A stretch of 64,000 nucleotides of DNA from Psettodes erumei. Taxonomy: Eukaryota; Chordata; Actinopteri; Pleuronectiformes; Psettodidae. Both the position numbers and the translations under genes were made by a program. Below the pieces are notes generated by a model, which was given only the letters and a program-made list of their open reading frames with translations, ran no database searches and was not told the origin of the DNA. Positions 1-12,824 of this stretch are shown here, one piece after another; the first letter of the stretch is position 1, and each line of letters begins with the position of its first letter. The stretch covers positions 3,358,001 through 3,422,000 of the forward strand of contig JAFBJZ010000831.1 in assembly GCA_016785225.1 (NCBI GenBank), in the 5' to 3' direction.

Positions 1-3000
1 GTGGGGTGGAAACCTTGTTGCTGAAGGAAAACTGCAGCAGCGTCTCAAAGCACACTTTCGAAAACTCCTCCCTCATCCGCACATCGATCTCTGCCTCTGT
101 TGAGAGAAAAACCATTTGCATTTTTAGACATTTAGCAGATGCCACTCTTGAGGGTGATTTACGATGAGTGGATAGACGGGACTTTACTGTCTTGCTCAAC
201 ACATGAAGAGTTTGGCAGGAGCCATTGTTTCTGATGAGCCACAGGGAGGGATTTTGCAACAAAACCTAAGACTTAATGATTACAATAAGGTTTCTCCAAC
301 AATTTTTTAACTAGTTCTTGGCCACCCTGTTGTCCCATTAATTGTGAAAACACATGTAAACATTGACAAATGAAATAGCTGCCAAAGTCACATCTTACCT
401 GTGAACGAGGGTGACTGTGAGTGAATGGAACCTTTGTTGAGCATAGCCATTATCTGGCCAACGAAGTCTTTGGGGATGAAATTGGCAAAGGGCAAAATCT
501 CTGTGCTGATCAACTGGACCACCTAAAATGAAAAAGACACAATGGTGACACAGGTAAACTCACACAATTATGTTGAATTACTGGATGCTCGGAATAAGTA
601 TTTACCTCTACATCAACAGCTTCATTCTTCTGAAATTCCTGGATGGACAGGTTATCTGGAGGTGTGCTATAAAAGCAAAACAGCCAAACAATGAGTTTCC
701 TGCTCAGAAATTACCAAATATTCATATATAGACCAATTTATGAATCTGTACCTTTTGGTAAATAGAAAGTCCTCAAAGGCATTGGCCAGCTCTGGCCACA
801 TAGTGTCGAACTTCCCAGATGAGGCATGCTGGCGTGCCACCGGCAGTCCGATAGACAACACCTTGAGCAGAGATGAAACGGCGAGCTTCCAGGTGCTCTC
901 TGATGGACAGGCATACTTCAAACCCAGGGGCATTCTTAAAGTCTGGAGGATGAAGGGAAAAGAAAGGAAGAGACAGCTGTAACATTATGAGCAATGAGAC
1001 TGAAACAGAGAGCAAGACAGACCTCTTGGTAAAATCTATACAACTAACTGAAGTTACCTGAAGGCCACTCACCTCCTCTTTTACACTGAAATGCGGAGAG
1101 ACTTGAATTCAGAGCATTAGCATCAAAGCAGTATGTGAAGACAGCTCCAATTAAAGTTTCATTGGACAAAACCAGAAAATGTAATACACCGTCTTTTTAA
1201 CCAAGTCCTCTTTTCAGAGAACAGCTGGGTTCCCCAAGGCTGAAGTTTTCCAAGTATCACTTTCTTGGGTGGGAGTCAGATTGGGATCTGTCCTTAGGGA
1301 ACCTTCATAATAGTTCCTTGGCAAATTAACTCTATTCAGTTTGGTGTTTCTTATGAACATGCTATGGGAAAAACAGCAGATGAATGCAGGTGTCAGAAAC
1401 TGGATAAAATGGAAGACTCGGTGTCAGATTTAAGGAGTCAGGCCTTCTACTGACAAAATCTTTTGATTTTTGACAGACTGCTTTGAAAAAAAAAAGGTTT
1501 CGAAAATCCGAATAATATTGGACATCAATTGCAGGTCACATCTGGTGCATGTAAGATGCAAGACTTGAGATGAATGCTGTCAGGTCAGAGAGACAAGTAA
1601 AGTGAAAGTTGCCCAAGGGCTGGTGGATATCGACACAACTCCTCGGACGACATAATTAAATGAGTGATTTCAAAATATACCCCGCTTATTATATTAAAAG
1701 CATGTCTTGGACTTTGACAGTAAGTCACTCACAAAATTCACCCAGTCACTTCCTGACTCGGCATGACTACAGACAAAAGGAAATGGAACAACTTTTCTTG
1801 CGCCCTTTACTTGCTTAACCACTACTTATGTGGGGTTTTTTGGTGAATAAATGAGCTCAGGTTCGGGTTTCTTGTCATTTCCATACATATGCACGACATA
1901 CACACAGGGTAACACTGGTGGGAGCTGTGAGAATGAACCGCTGCGGTACAGTTAGGGCCTGTAAAATCAAAACGATGAGATAAAAGATGGTAAAAAGCTT
2001 CATAGAGGTTGAGGTAATACTACAGAGTTGAGTCATATTTCTCTCTAGGTTCGTGACTGCAAGCAAGTCCTTTCAGATACGTGCAGTCATCTGAGCCACT
2101 GTTAATATAAATATATTGATTTTTGCAGCTTCAAGAGAGAACTAACAGTGTGATGCCAAAGTTGGTGCTTTGCCAGAGTCAGCTAATGGGAAAGACTAAT
2201 TCGATAGGGTATGCCAGAGGTTCAGCTCGCCCACATCTCACCCACCCCACAAGAAAAGTAAAGACGGCAGCAATTTTTAAAATAACGATAAAAAAATCTT
2301 ACTGTGCATTTTATGACTGCATGTTGTCAGTACTCCACAATGCAGAGACTGCACATGTGCACTGAGAATGGTTTTTTTTTGTGGGGGGTCATCGCAATGG
2401 AAACTATGTATACCCTGATGAAAATACCTTGATGATGTTCTGCAGAACTTTCTCATTGATGACAGCTTTGTGGCACGCTGTTTTATGGTACAGGTCCACC
2501 ACCACCTCCAAGGAGCGCTCAGCAAAGGGCACGTAGTTTAAGGCAACCCATTCTGCCTGCATGGGGGGGGGGTTAACGAGGAAAAAAAACCCAGCAGGAA
2601 TTTACATTAGTTCAACAATTTGGAGAACCATTATCTCTACCTTTTGGCAGAGCCCCAGTCAAGCAGTTTTAAAGGCACACTTTGTCTAAGTAATTCACAT
2701 TTAAAGTCAGAGTGACTATTAGTCTGCTTTAAGATTTGTTAGGTTTATGAGCACAGCTGAAATTTTACAGCCAAATGAACGACTCAATGCTACAAAGTGT
2801 GTCTTTAGGAAATATAAACAGAACCACACGTGTACATGAACAGCACCAAAAAACCAACACAAAATCAACTGAAAAAGGAACTGCACAGGTGACTGTGCAC
2901 ACAGAGGCATCACCGCCAGTTAGTGGCAGGCAGGAGGGGGGGCATGGAGTGAGTGAGAGATGCGGGTGAGATGTGAGAGCCTACCATGCGGCGTGATATC

Positions 3001-6000
3001 TCATCTACCGCAGAGGATAGGTTGTCACCATTCAGCACAGCTTAGTACAACTGTAGGGGGGGGGCTGAAGGAGATGGTGGAACTCACCGGTGCAAACAGC
3101 TGGATCTAAAAACGGTTATCCAGCGAGTAGTCCCAAGAAACAGAACGAGAGAAGAGCGCAATTAAAGGGGTGCTTTTTAAAGTTGAATCAAATCAGACTG
3201 AATGATCAGGACTGATTTAGTGCAAACACACTCACTCCTAGCACCGAGGACATTTGAGGCGATCTGACAACATGGGGAAAAGAGGCGGTCGAGAGCCGCC
3301 CATGACATCTGATTGGCTGGTTGGGAATTAGTTTGTTCCTCTCACTTAAACAATTTAGGCAGATTCAGATCAACAAAAATGTCCAGTATAGGGGCTGAGT
3401 CTGGGCCCCGCATGCAGGAGCACGCACCAGCCGGGCCAGATAAACCAATGCTGCATTCCCTGATGCAGAAGGTTCCCAATGTTGTACTTGAGAAGAAACA
3501 AAAATTGTCTGTGGTTTTACAAATGAAGTTATTGCTTGTAAAATTCCTTGTAAATACCTGTTTTTGAAACTGAAATTAAAGAGTGCATGAAGTAGTGAAA
3601 CATTTCTCTGGCAAGCTGCCATCGGTATGAAGCGCGAGGGAGGGAATATGAGGAAGATATGGCTCGGGGGTGCTAATGGGGGTCCAGAAAAAACCCGTCA
3701 ATCTCATTCAGGGCCATGACAGGGGCTTCATAAGGACTAGACTGCAGGGGGCGAAGGGGAAGAAGTGGGGGGGCGGATTCATGAACATCAAAGAAGACGA
3801 ATGATCTTGTTGAGAATGGCTGAAGAGAGAAGGCCGACGAATAAAAGCGCACACCATCTGACATTTTAATGAAACCAACTGTAAAAAAAGCAATAAATTT
3901 CAAATGACGGCCAAGTCTGCGAACCCCCTCCCTACCTGGTTGTATTTGGCATTGGCCACGTGTTTGGTTTCCATCCTGCCGTACTGAGGAGGCTTGCAGG
4001 AGAACTCCACGAAGAGTAGCAGCTGTTCAAAGATGGCCGGGTACATGACCTGCAGGTTCTCTGGGCCCACACAGATGGCCTGCAGCAGGGAGGACAGGGA
4101 GGAACAAACACTGCTGACATCCACCACAGGACTGCACATTGAATAATTCAGCAGACCGACACACTGTTTCCTGGGCTCACATGACATAAAATAGGGAAGA
4201 AATAATGGTTACGGTCTGGATTTGTTTGAGTGAAGAAGGTGCTCATGGCAGAGGAGGACTTGAGTCACATAGAAACATTTTGTTCACATTAGATTAAGCA
4301 GTCGAATGAAAATGTTAGCAATTTTGATTGGCTATTACTTTACACATAAAAACATAGGCTGGTTGCCTGGCTCCACCTTCTCAGATTTAAGATTTGCTGC
4401 TTTTCTCTGTTTTGTATTTTTTGAAAAACCCTCTTGGAGTTATTCGTTAAACAAAGCTGAGAAATTGTGGTACACATCTTAAAAGTGGCACATTTCCCTT
4501 TGCCCACCTTCTGCAAAACATCCAGAGCGGTGAGCACAGCTTCCTGCAGGCTGGTGAGCACCGCCTCCGTGTAGGAGGGGAGGATGAAAGGTGAGGCGTC
4601 GCTGCTGATGGGCACAGACACCGCCCCGTGGAGGATGACTCCCAGCTTCTTCAGATCCTCCATGCTGAAGTTGGCCTTGATGTGCTGGTAGAGCGCGGGG
4701 AAAATCTGGATCAACGCTGTGAGGAAGGGCTGGCTGGGGATAAAGGAGAGCTTCTCTGTCGGGCCGCTCGGCGGCCTCGTGCTGTCTGTACCGGTCCGAT
4801 ACCACGTGTTCCACGCTGACCACCACAGTGCCGAGTCTTCCAAGGCCGACTCCTCCCCTGGGGGAGGGGCCTGCAGTTCAGCGCCATTATAACGCGTGAG
4901 CCGTTCCACTAGTGAGTCTGAGCGCACCAGGGGTCTGCCGGGACCGGATGCCGAGAGGGGGTCGATGAGCACCGGGGGGACGCCCATAGCGGCAAGCGCG
5001 TCGCTGGCTTTGTCTGAGTCTTTAACGGGCGTGACGATCTGCAGGATCTCTTGAAAGCTCTTGAGGGCGGCCAGGGAGACCTCGTTGTTTTTGCTAAGGG
5101 CAGCCGACTGAATGTGGTTCAGCAGCACCTCCCAGGCCTCAAAGAAGTCACCTGTAGATTTGCGGCAAAATGAGATTGCCAATTAGCGGCATGCGTCAGC
5201 TGTTAATAAAGCATGACAATTAGCACTTTGATGTGCGAGGTTTCCAACCGACATGACACCACCCACAGAAAGACAGAACTATGACTGGAGCCGCAGGTGT
5301 ACCTGGATTCTTGTTATCACGTTTTCTTAATGTGAATATGAGCCAATTTTCAATGACTTACAATCATCCTATGAGACCCATACACTGATATTATCTTGCC
5401 AGCTAGTTATTCACTTTACCAAGCTTTCATGTAAGAAGGGCAGGTTTCCTTTGTTCCTCGAAGAGATTTTACGAGCAGTAGGCTGGAAAGGTGTTGGAAA
5501 AGATTCACGTCTTATAATTTAGCACAGGCTAAAATGTCATTCGGGTGGATGAGAGTAATTAACAAGGAGCTCATGTTCTATCATTCATTTCTCCTGGAAT
5601 ATTAATCCTGTCCACATGGGGTTTGACATGACTTGGTGGATGGTGATGTAGCAATACAACAAGCTAGGGCATTTGTGACTTTTGCCACACTTTTATGAAG
5701 TTATATCGATCTATGAATACATTTCACAATGATGTCATAGTGAAACATCAGAGACTGCGGCTGAGTATCGGTGCAGATTACTACCTAATTGCTGGAGGAG
5801 ATACCGCCTTGTGTTGAAGATGCGTGCCACCCCGGCCAACGTCAGCACCCACGTCTCCGCCCACTGCTTTTCTGCCGTGTCCCGCGAGTGGTGGATGAGG
5901 ATGTTCCCTCCGCCGGACTCGATCTTCTCCTTGTCCGCTGTGGTGGACGACGTCCTCACACAGTCTAGCAGGTGGAACAGCACCTAGTGGCGACACCCAA

Positions 6001-7157
6001 ATGGTTCAAGTGAGTACTCGGAGAACTGGAGAAAATAATATATATTTTGGATTTTGTCAGAACCATTTTCCTGAATGAATGCCTCAATGCACGCTACCTT
6101 CCAGACCACGATATGCCATGTTGGCTGCTGCAGCAGGGTCCCGTGGGCAGCGATGGTGGAGAACAACGTCTGACCGGCGCTTTTACGCACAGCGGGCCGT
6201 GGGTCGACGCACAGCTCGCCCAGCTTGGCGTACAGGCACAGCCACAGGCAGTCAAAGGGAGGAGCGGGGTGAAACGGCCTGTTCAGGGTCTCTCCTTTCT
6301 CCCGGGCCTGCTTCTGCAGAGCTTCCTCCTCCCTCTCCAGCTCCTGTGTGATGGCTTCGCCCCTTTGGAAGAAGTAGTCTGAAATGTTCCACTGTGGGGG
6401 AAAAAAAGGGAAGCGGGGGTAGAAAGTGGAAGCATAAATTGGAGAGGAAGGTTGGTAAAATGCTTCTGGTGGTTTTGCTATCTTATTACCATCAAGTAAT
6501 CTCACAGGGACTGCCACACTCCAAGAGAAATAATCCTGCAAACCACAGATCAATACCAGGCTTTGCATGTCCTGAATACTGTACAGAGTAGCTATAAAAC
6601 ATCTGTGCAGCAGTTAAGTGCTGTTAAATTGGACACAATGACGCAAATTAGGGAATTCTATGAAATTATGACTGTTTCATCATTGGAAAAGGGACCTGAA
6701 CCTGTCACTCACTTACAAAACAGTCATTTTTCATTAATACCATCTGTAGGGCAGGAACTTTTCTTTGCATGACAATATTCTCCGCAGTCAGCATCAGTAC
6801 GCACATACACATCTGTGATGGCCATTCATGGTATTCTACTGGCAGCCACAGAAAAGTCCAGGAAACTGTTGGATCAAATGCTTTTCTCAGCATTTCTGCA
6901 GCATATAACTGCTGTTGGAAATCCTGCCTGTGTGGGTCAGAGCAAAACCCTTCTAAAACAAAGGCCACAGCACGAGACGTCCACGTTATCTCACCAGCAG
7001 GCCAATGGAGGTGAGGCTGATGTTGAGCTCCTGGTTCTGCAAGCCGAAGCTGCCGGCTACATCCACTACGATCTGGAGGCACGTGCAAGGCATTGTGGGC
7101 AGGAAGTCCGTCACCACCAACTGCAGGCACTGGAAGGCTGTTCGGATCAATGACTCT
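1..7157 (-). other. mon2: MON2 exon map, coding exons 23-33 (C-terminal part, continues off window)
   Basis: Exons in transcript order: 23 6995-7157; 24 6098-6391; 25 5785-5983; 26 4508-5151; 27 3936-4079; 28 3088-3105; 29 2428-2556; 30 752-942; 31 606-666; 32 399-522; 33 1-106, running off the edge. Exon 26 is the largest (644 bp). It contains the conserved [19 protein letters not shown] and [20 protein letters not shown] and ends at LDVLQK before a GT donor; the open frame beyond the donor has no family similarity. Exon 28 is an 18-nt microexon encoding IQLFAP. Exon 30 starts [20 protein letters not shown]. Exon 33 encodes [20 protein letters not shown] and reads to the window edge at SNKVSTP, where human MON2 has about 120 residues left. 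Confidence 0.9.
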
Positions 7158-8078
7158 CTGAGGGAAAATAAGACACGTGGCAGACTCTGGTTGAATTTAG
7201 TATCTTGAATTACTCTCAGCGTACCTGCAGTCACACCAGGAATAAATCATTTGCATTTAGCGTAAAAGGAGAACTATTTCAAGTAAAGCCCTGTCTGCTT
7301 TGTTCACATTCTCCTCCTCCTTTGTGCTCTTACCCTTGATCATTGCGGATGGCTCCTATGACACCCAACACAAGTGGCCAGCCGGGCCCCAGGCTGTCCC
7401 CCTGGCTCTGCAGGATTTGCAGGACGCTCTCCAGCTGTTTCTGGCGAATGTCTGCATGCAGCACGTTGGACAATTCCTTCAGGGGGTTCAGCAACAGAAG
7501 CTGCAGCCGCTTGGGGATAAAAAAAAGGAGACAGTAATGAATAAATGTAGATTTGAAAAGCAGTTCAGAAAGTCAAAAAGGGGCCCTTTAATTTTTGCAA
7601 AATTAGTTTGATGCATCTTACAGGTAAAAGCAGTTATTGTAGCTGACATTTTTTGTAAATGACACTGCTATTTCTCAACACTTTCAGTATGCTTTCTACA
7701 GGATAGCTCTCATTTTTTACTTGGTTCTTATTGCGCGGTTGTGTAAACCTCACAGTTCTTCTGCCCTCTTCCAGATAAGCCCTGCACCATTCCCTTTATC
7801 TGTTGCACTAAGGTGAAGGTCACAGACTGTGTGTGTGTGTGACAAGAGAAAGTTGCTGTGACAACTGTTTTTCCACAGTTAAGAATTTGGCACACACTCT
7901 TATCTCGCATGACTTACGCTGCCACAGTGGAAGAGATTTCTCAAATGTCAGCGCAGCAAACGACCAATATTAAGGAGGGAAACTCTAAAAATTGAACTTC
8001 CTGAAGCAGTTTTTTGTTCTTCTGCTTTTTCGTTTTTTCGAACACACCCACACACACAAAACAGACACACACACGCAC

Positions 8079-8132
<54 letters not shown>

Positions 8133-10991
8133 GATTTTGGGCCAGCGGAGGGTCGTGCTTGTAGGCCAGACCGGCTTTGATCAGCGCCGTCAGCGCCTCG
8201 GCCCCCCACTCTCTCATCCTGGAGTTTGGGTGCTGGCAGACCTGCAGGACATATCACATAGACACACAAATGCATACACAAGCAGCAGACAACAGACGTG
8301 ATGCAGAGGCTGCTCAGAAGAGCGTTTCCCAGCACCCCACAGTGCGTGGGTGTGAAACAAGTGGGTGAAATTAACCAAAGACTGTGGTTTGATAGTGACT
8401 GGGACCCCCTGTGCTAATAGGATACGCTGCAACAGACAATGTTATCATGAAAGCTACTACAGATACACATGAAAAGACCAGTCTGAGCAGAGCAAAGTAT
8501 GCAACAGTTGAACCAAATCTTCTGCTCTAGAAATAACATACTTTAGCTAATTTGTAACCACAATTCATGATTGTTGTATATTCAGTCGTTGTGCTCCTTC
8601 AGAACCAAGACGATCCATGTGTATCTCTGGAGTAATTTGTCAACCAACGTAATGATTACTGTGTCATATTCTTATTTTAATCTTTGTCATAATCGGTAAA
8701 TAAAGACAATATAAGGTGACGTAGCTGGCCCATTTCCTTAAAATATAAAAATCTCTGAATTTGAACAAGCCTGCGAAGAAAGATAAGCAGCACTTTATCA
8801 CAGCATGACGTATACGTTGCAGCTGCAGCTTCTGGTTCTACTTCTGTGACAAATCAGAGCTTCACATTGCAAAATGCGCACAAGAATGTGAAATCGAACA
8901 CTTGGCAGGAGAGCGAATGCACGGAGGACACTTTCTGACACAGCGACCCCTCGACTCCGACATGTTGTTTTGCCAGAGCGAGAGTTATAGAGAGAACAGA
9001 CTGGAATAAAGAAAGAGGTGAGAAAGCCAATGATTACAGAAGAGGGAATCTTAACTTACCTTCTGCAAAAACAGACAGGATTGCAAAAGAGAGGGGAGAC
9101 AGACAGAGAAAATGTGAAGAAAACCTCCAAACCACACACCTTTACACACACATCTACAAAGACAATCATCTCACATGAGGACAGGAGGACATGGTTAACG
9201 CCAACAACAGAAAGTGTAGTAAAAACTGCATGTGCTGGGGTGCTATAAAACAGCTGTATACACTACAAATTTTAAAATGTAGGAACAGCTGAATCTTTTA
9301 TGCCTATATCACTCGGATTGATTCCAAAACTGTAACAACTTGTTCAACATATTTGCCACCATCATGACTAAGCTGCTGGACTTGAGCCCGGACTCGGGCT
9401 GTTGTAGCTTTAATTTCAATTTGACTTTAAGGGCTCACGTGCTCCAGCGTCCATGGAAAAAGCAGCGTGATTAGAGCCCTGGTGCTTGCAGGTTTACCAG
9501 ACGAGGACAATTATTTTGACATTCTTTGAAGTTGGACAATTCATTTATTGAGATTGAGACTGGTTTCATATTTTGGTTGAGGTCTCAACGAGATCATCAG
9601 CTTTGGAAAAAGTGACAGGAACTGCTGCAGCTGAGTTAAATTCAATATATTTGTCTCAAGTGCCTATTTAACAGCTCGAGTTTCCTGTGCATGCTTTGCT
9701 TGGTGAAATTAAGTAATTTTAAGTTTGATCAAAGAGAAACTTATAATAAATCTCCCTTTAAAAGTGTTGGCAATGATATTACTGCCAGTCCTTGGTTGAC
9801 AAATGTTGGTTGACATTTGTGAACTCTACCTTTTCAGATAGTTTTCAGTTTGAATACAGTAAATAATACCAGTTCTTAATAGTAGAGAGCTTTTTTTATA
9901 TATATATGTATATACACACCTAGTGGGCTATAGCTCTGAGAAGGTACTGTCAAACATCCTTCTGGTGAGCCCTTTGAGGCCAATTTGTGCTTTGTGATAT
10001 CGGGCTATATGAATTAAAATCTGTCTTAACATGTTACCTCAAGTAAGTGGCCCGTCAGAGGCCTCCACAGGATCTCAATACGATCCATGTTGACCAGGCC
10101 GGTCTCCAGGAGCTTGGCCACCGCGAACAGAGACGGCTCCTGAAACCAAGACGAGAAAACAAAGACTGTAGGTAAATGCTGGACAACCTGAACACATATA
10201 TAGGGGCTCTGCATGCACGCAAGTGTGCAAACACGCATCCCTGGAACTGCAATTAAAGATACATGACGGTGTGAGTGTTAACTGCCACACAATTATCACT
10301 ATTAAATGATCACTATTAAAGTTGATGATGCGTTAAAAGAAGCATTACTTCTGGTAATAAAGGCAAAGAAAAATGATGAAATATCTGAAACATCAGCGAT
10401 CTAAGTTTCAAGTCTTCACCTTGTTGTTTCCGTAAGCCATCTCCATGGCTTCCAGGGAGAGGGAACAGAGAGCATTGATCAGGTGATGCAGCGACACATC
10501 ATCCAGGTACCTAGACAGCACAGAAAGTGCATATTGAAGAATTCAGATTTCTATCAGGAAACGCTATCATTTCCAAGAGCACAGTGCTTATTCTTCAGAT
10601 TCGTCATATTTATACCTATGAGGATGAACAATTCAGAGTAGAAAGATTCAAGCTGAGAATTTATCAATCATCGTGTCTAAAATTGTTCTGCCAACAACAA
10701 AGGTTTATTGAATTTGTAAACACAAAAAACTAATTCTTAGTGACTGCAAATGGCCTTTACTACTATATTTGTACCACTATGTTTGTTTAAAGACATCTAC
10801 TGCTGTTCTTTTTCACAGATGAAACACTGGTCCTTACTGGGAGCTCTCAAAAAGTCTGGAGAGGATGTTGGAGATGACGGGCAGGTCTGTCATCACGGCG
10901 GTGGTCAGCACCTGTTCAGGTTAAGGACACAAACACAGCCAGTTACTGTAGCTCATCGCCCCAATCGCCCCCAATCGCCCCCAATCCCCCC

Positions 10992-11038
<47 letters not shown>

Positions 11039-12787
11039 TGTACTGGGTCCCTCCACAGCTCGGCCGGGCTTCAGGGCACCGCCCACCCCCGGCTTCAGTC
11101 CCAGGATCCACACTAAATGCTGGGAGAGAAAAATGAGACGCTGAAGGTTACAGCTACATCAGCTGACATGCTCATGAGAGGAACAGTGAAACACTGGCTG
11201 ATAATTCAAATTATTCCAAAAGAGAAGAAATCTCATTAAAATCTAAATCGCCTTGTCTGCTGTCTAAAAAACACAAAAAAGCAGGTAACGCATTTTTACA
11301 GTTTTATTAATTAAAGTGATTGTTGACAGCGTTATTAGAAGATGACATGTTAGAGCTTTGGTGTGTGTTTGACAGAGAGAGAAAATGAGAGCACCAACTT
11401 TGCCTTAGTTGTTAGACCAGGATGTGTGTGTGTGTGTGTGTGTGTGTGTTTGTGTGGGAACAGAAGTACCTGCAGGGTAGCCAGAACCAGCTGCCAGGAG
11501 GTGCCCAGCACAGCCCCGTGACAGTGGGCCAGGTTCAACAGGGTTCGCATGCACTGGATGTTCTTTGCAGTCAACTGACAGAGGGAAAAAACAAAGTTAC
11601 ACTACAGTGCAATTTCTTGTCCAGAGCAAATTGCAATGAGTGAAATAGCAGAAAATGTTATAATACATGCATATAGTGTAAAAAAACATTATTATCATTA
11701 CTATGGGGAGAATTCTAATAACAAATAATAAGTCCAGGTCAGGGTTCAGTCACCTCCCATGAATTTTGAAATGTTACTTCCCTCAAGGGGATTTCAGATG
11801 CACAGGCTCACCTGACCTGCCTATGTCGTGCCCTACCTGAATGGCAAAGTGTATCTGGTTTGATGTATGTGGGCTTCATTATAAATGAGGTGTTGTGCAT
11901 ATTGTGCATATTATGCATATTAATACTGCAGCCCACCTGATAAACAAATTGCTTTGTGTTGCTTTTTCGTTTGATCTTTACCTTCATGTTTGTGTGTGCA
12001 GCTGCTCACAGATGTGATTCCTCAGGTTATATCATGCCGTTGCTCTCAAAATAAAACACTTTTGAATTTGGTGCAAGTTCAGTTGTAGCTTTGTAGTTGT
12101 TTGTGGTCTTGACTCAGTTTGGAGCCCGTTTAGACTCTTTTGGACTCGGTCGTGACTCTGATCTGACCGTGTTCAGTGTTACTGATCACAGCTACAGCCC
12201 TCTCATCTCTCCTCTGTCCTTGTTTTAGAGCATTCAGGTTGTTAATCCTCCCCAACAGCAACAGTTCTGCTTTCTTTTGCAACTGCTGCCTTGGAAGAAA
12301 AAAGTTTGTATAATCTGTCTTGATTATAAAGTGTGTGTGTAACCTTTGTTTCTGGAAAACTGATACATAAATCAAATCGTTAAATGTCAAGTGTAACCAC
12401 GGCCTCTTCGTAATTATGTGTGCATGCGTGTCCTCACCACCACAGTGCCCTGGGGCTGGGCGGTGAGCGGCTGACCCACAGCCACCACCTGCTGATGAGA
12501 TTCACTGGAGGGACTGATAATCTGCACGCTCTGGCCCTGGATCGAGTAGGCTGCGGAGAATACACACAAACACATGCAGGAGTCAAGCCTCTCCATGAGA
12601 GTCAGTAATACACACAACCAGGTTTTGTAGCAAGCTTACGACATGCAAGAAAAGCTTTCTTAATTAACTCCAAAGCAAACATCCATCGCGAGTTGAGACC
12701 CAATTTGCCAGCTTTATCTCTACAAGCTAATATGCAAATAGTGAATGTCTGAGTGGCTGGTGTTGTGTGTTGTGTGTTGATGTGCAG

Positions 12788-12824
<37 letters not shown>

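Noticed and set aside
4340..4507. Open frame continuing MON2 exon 26 past LDVLQK
   Set aside because: Similarity to MON2 stops exactly at a GT donor and resumes in exon 27 ([10 protein letters not shown]), so this is intron.
7941..8335. Open frames rich in alternating Cys/Val or His/Thr
   Set aside because: They are translations of the CA/GT microsatellite and flanking exon 21 in wrong frames, not genes.
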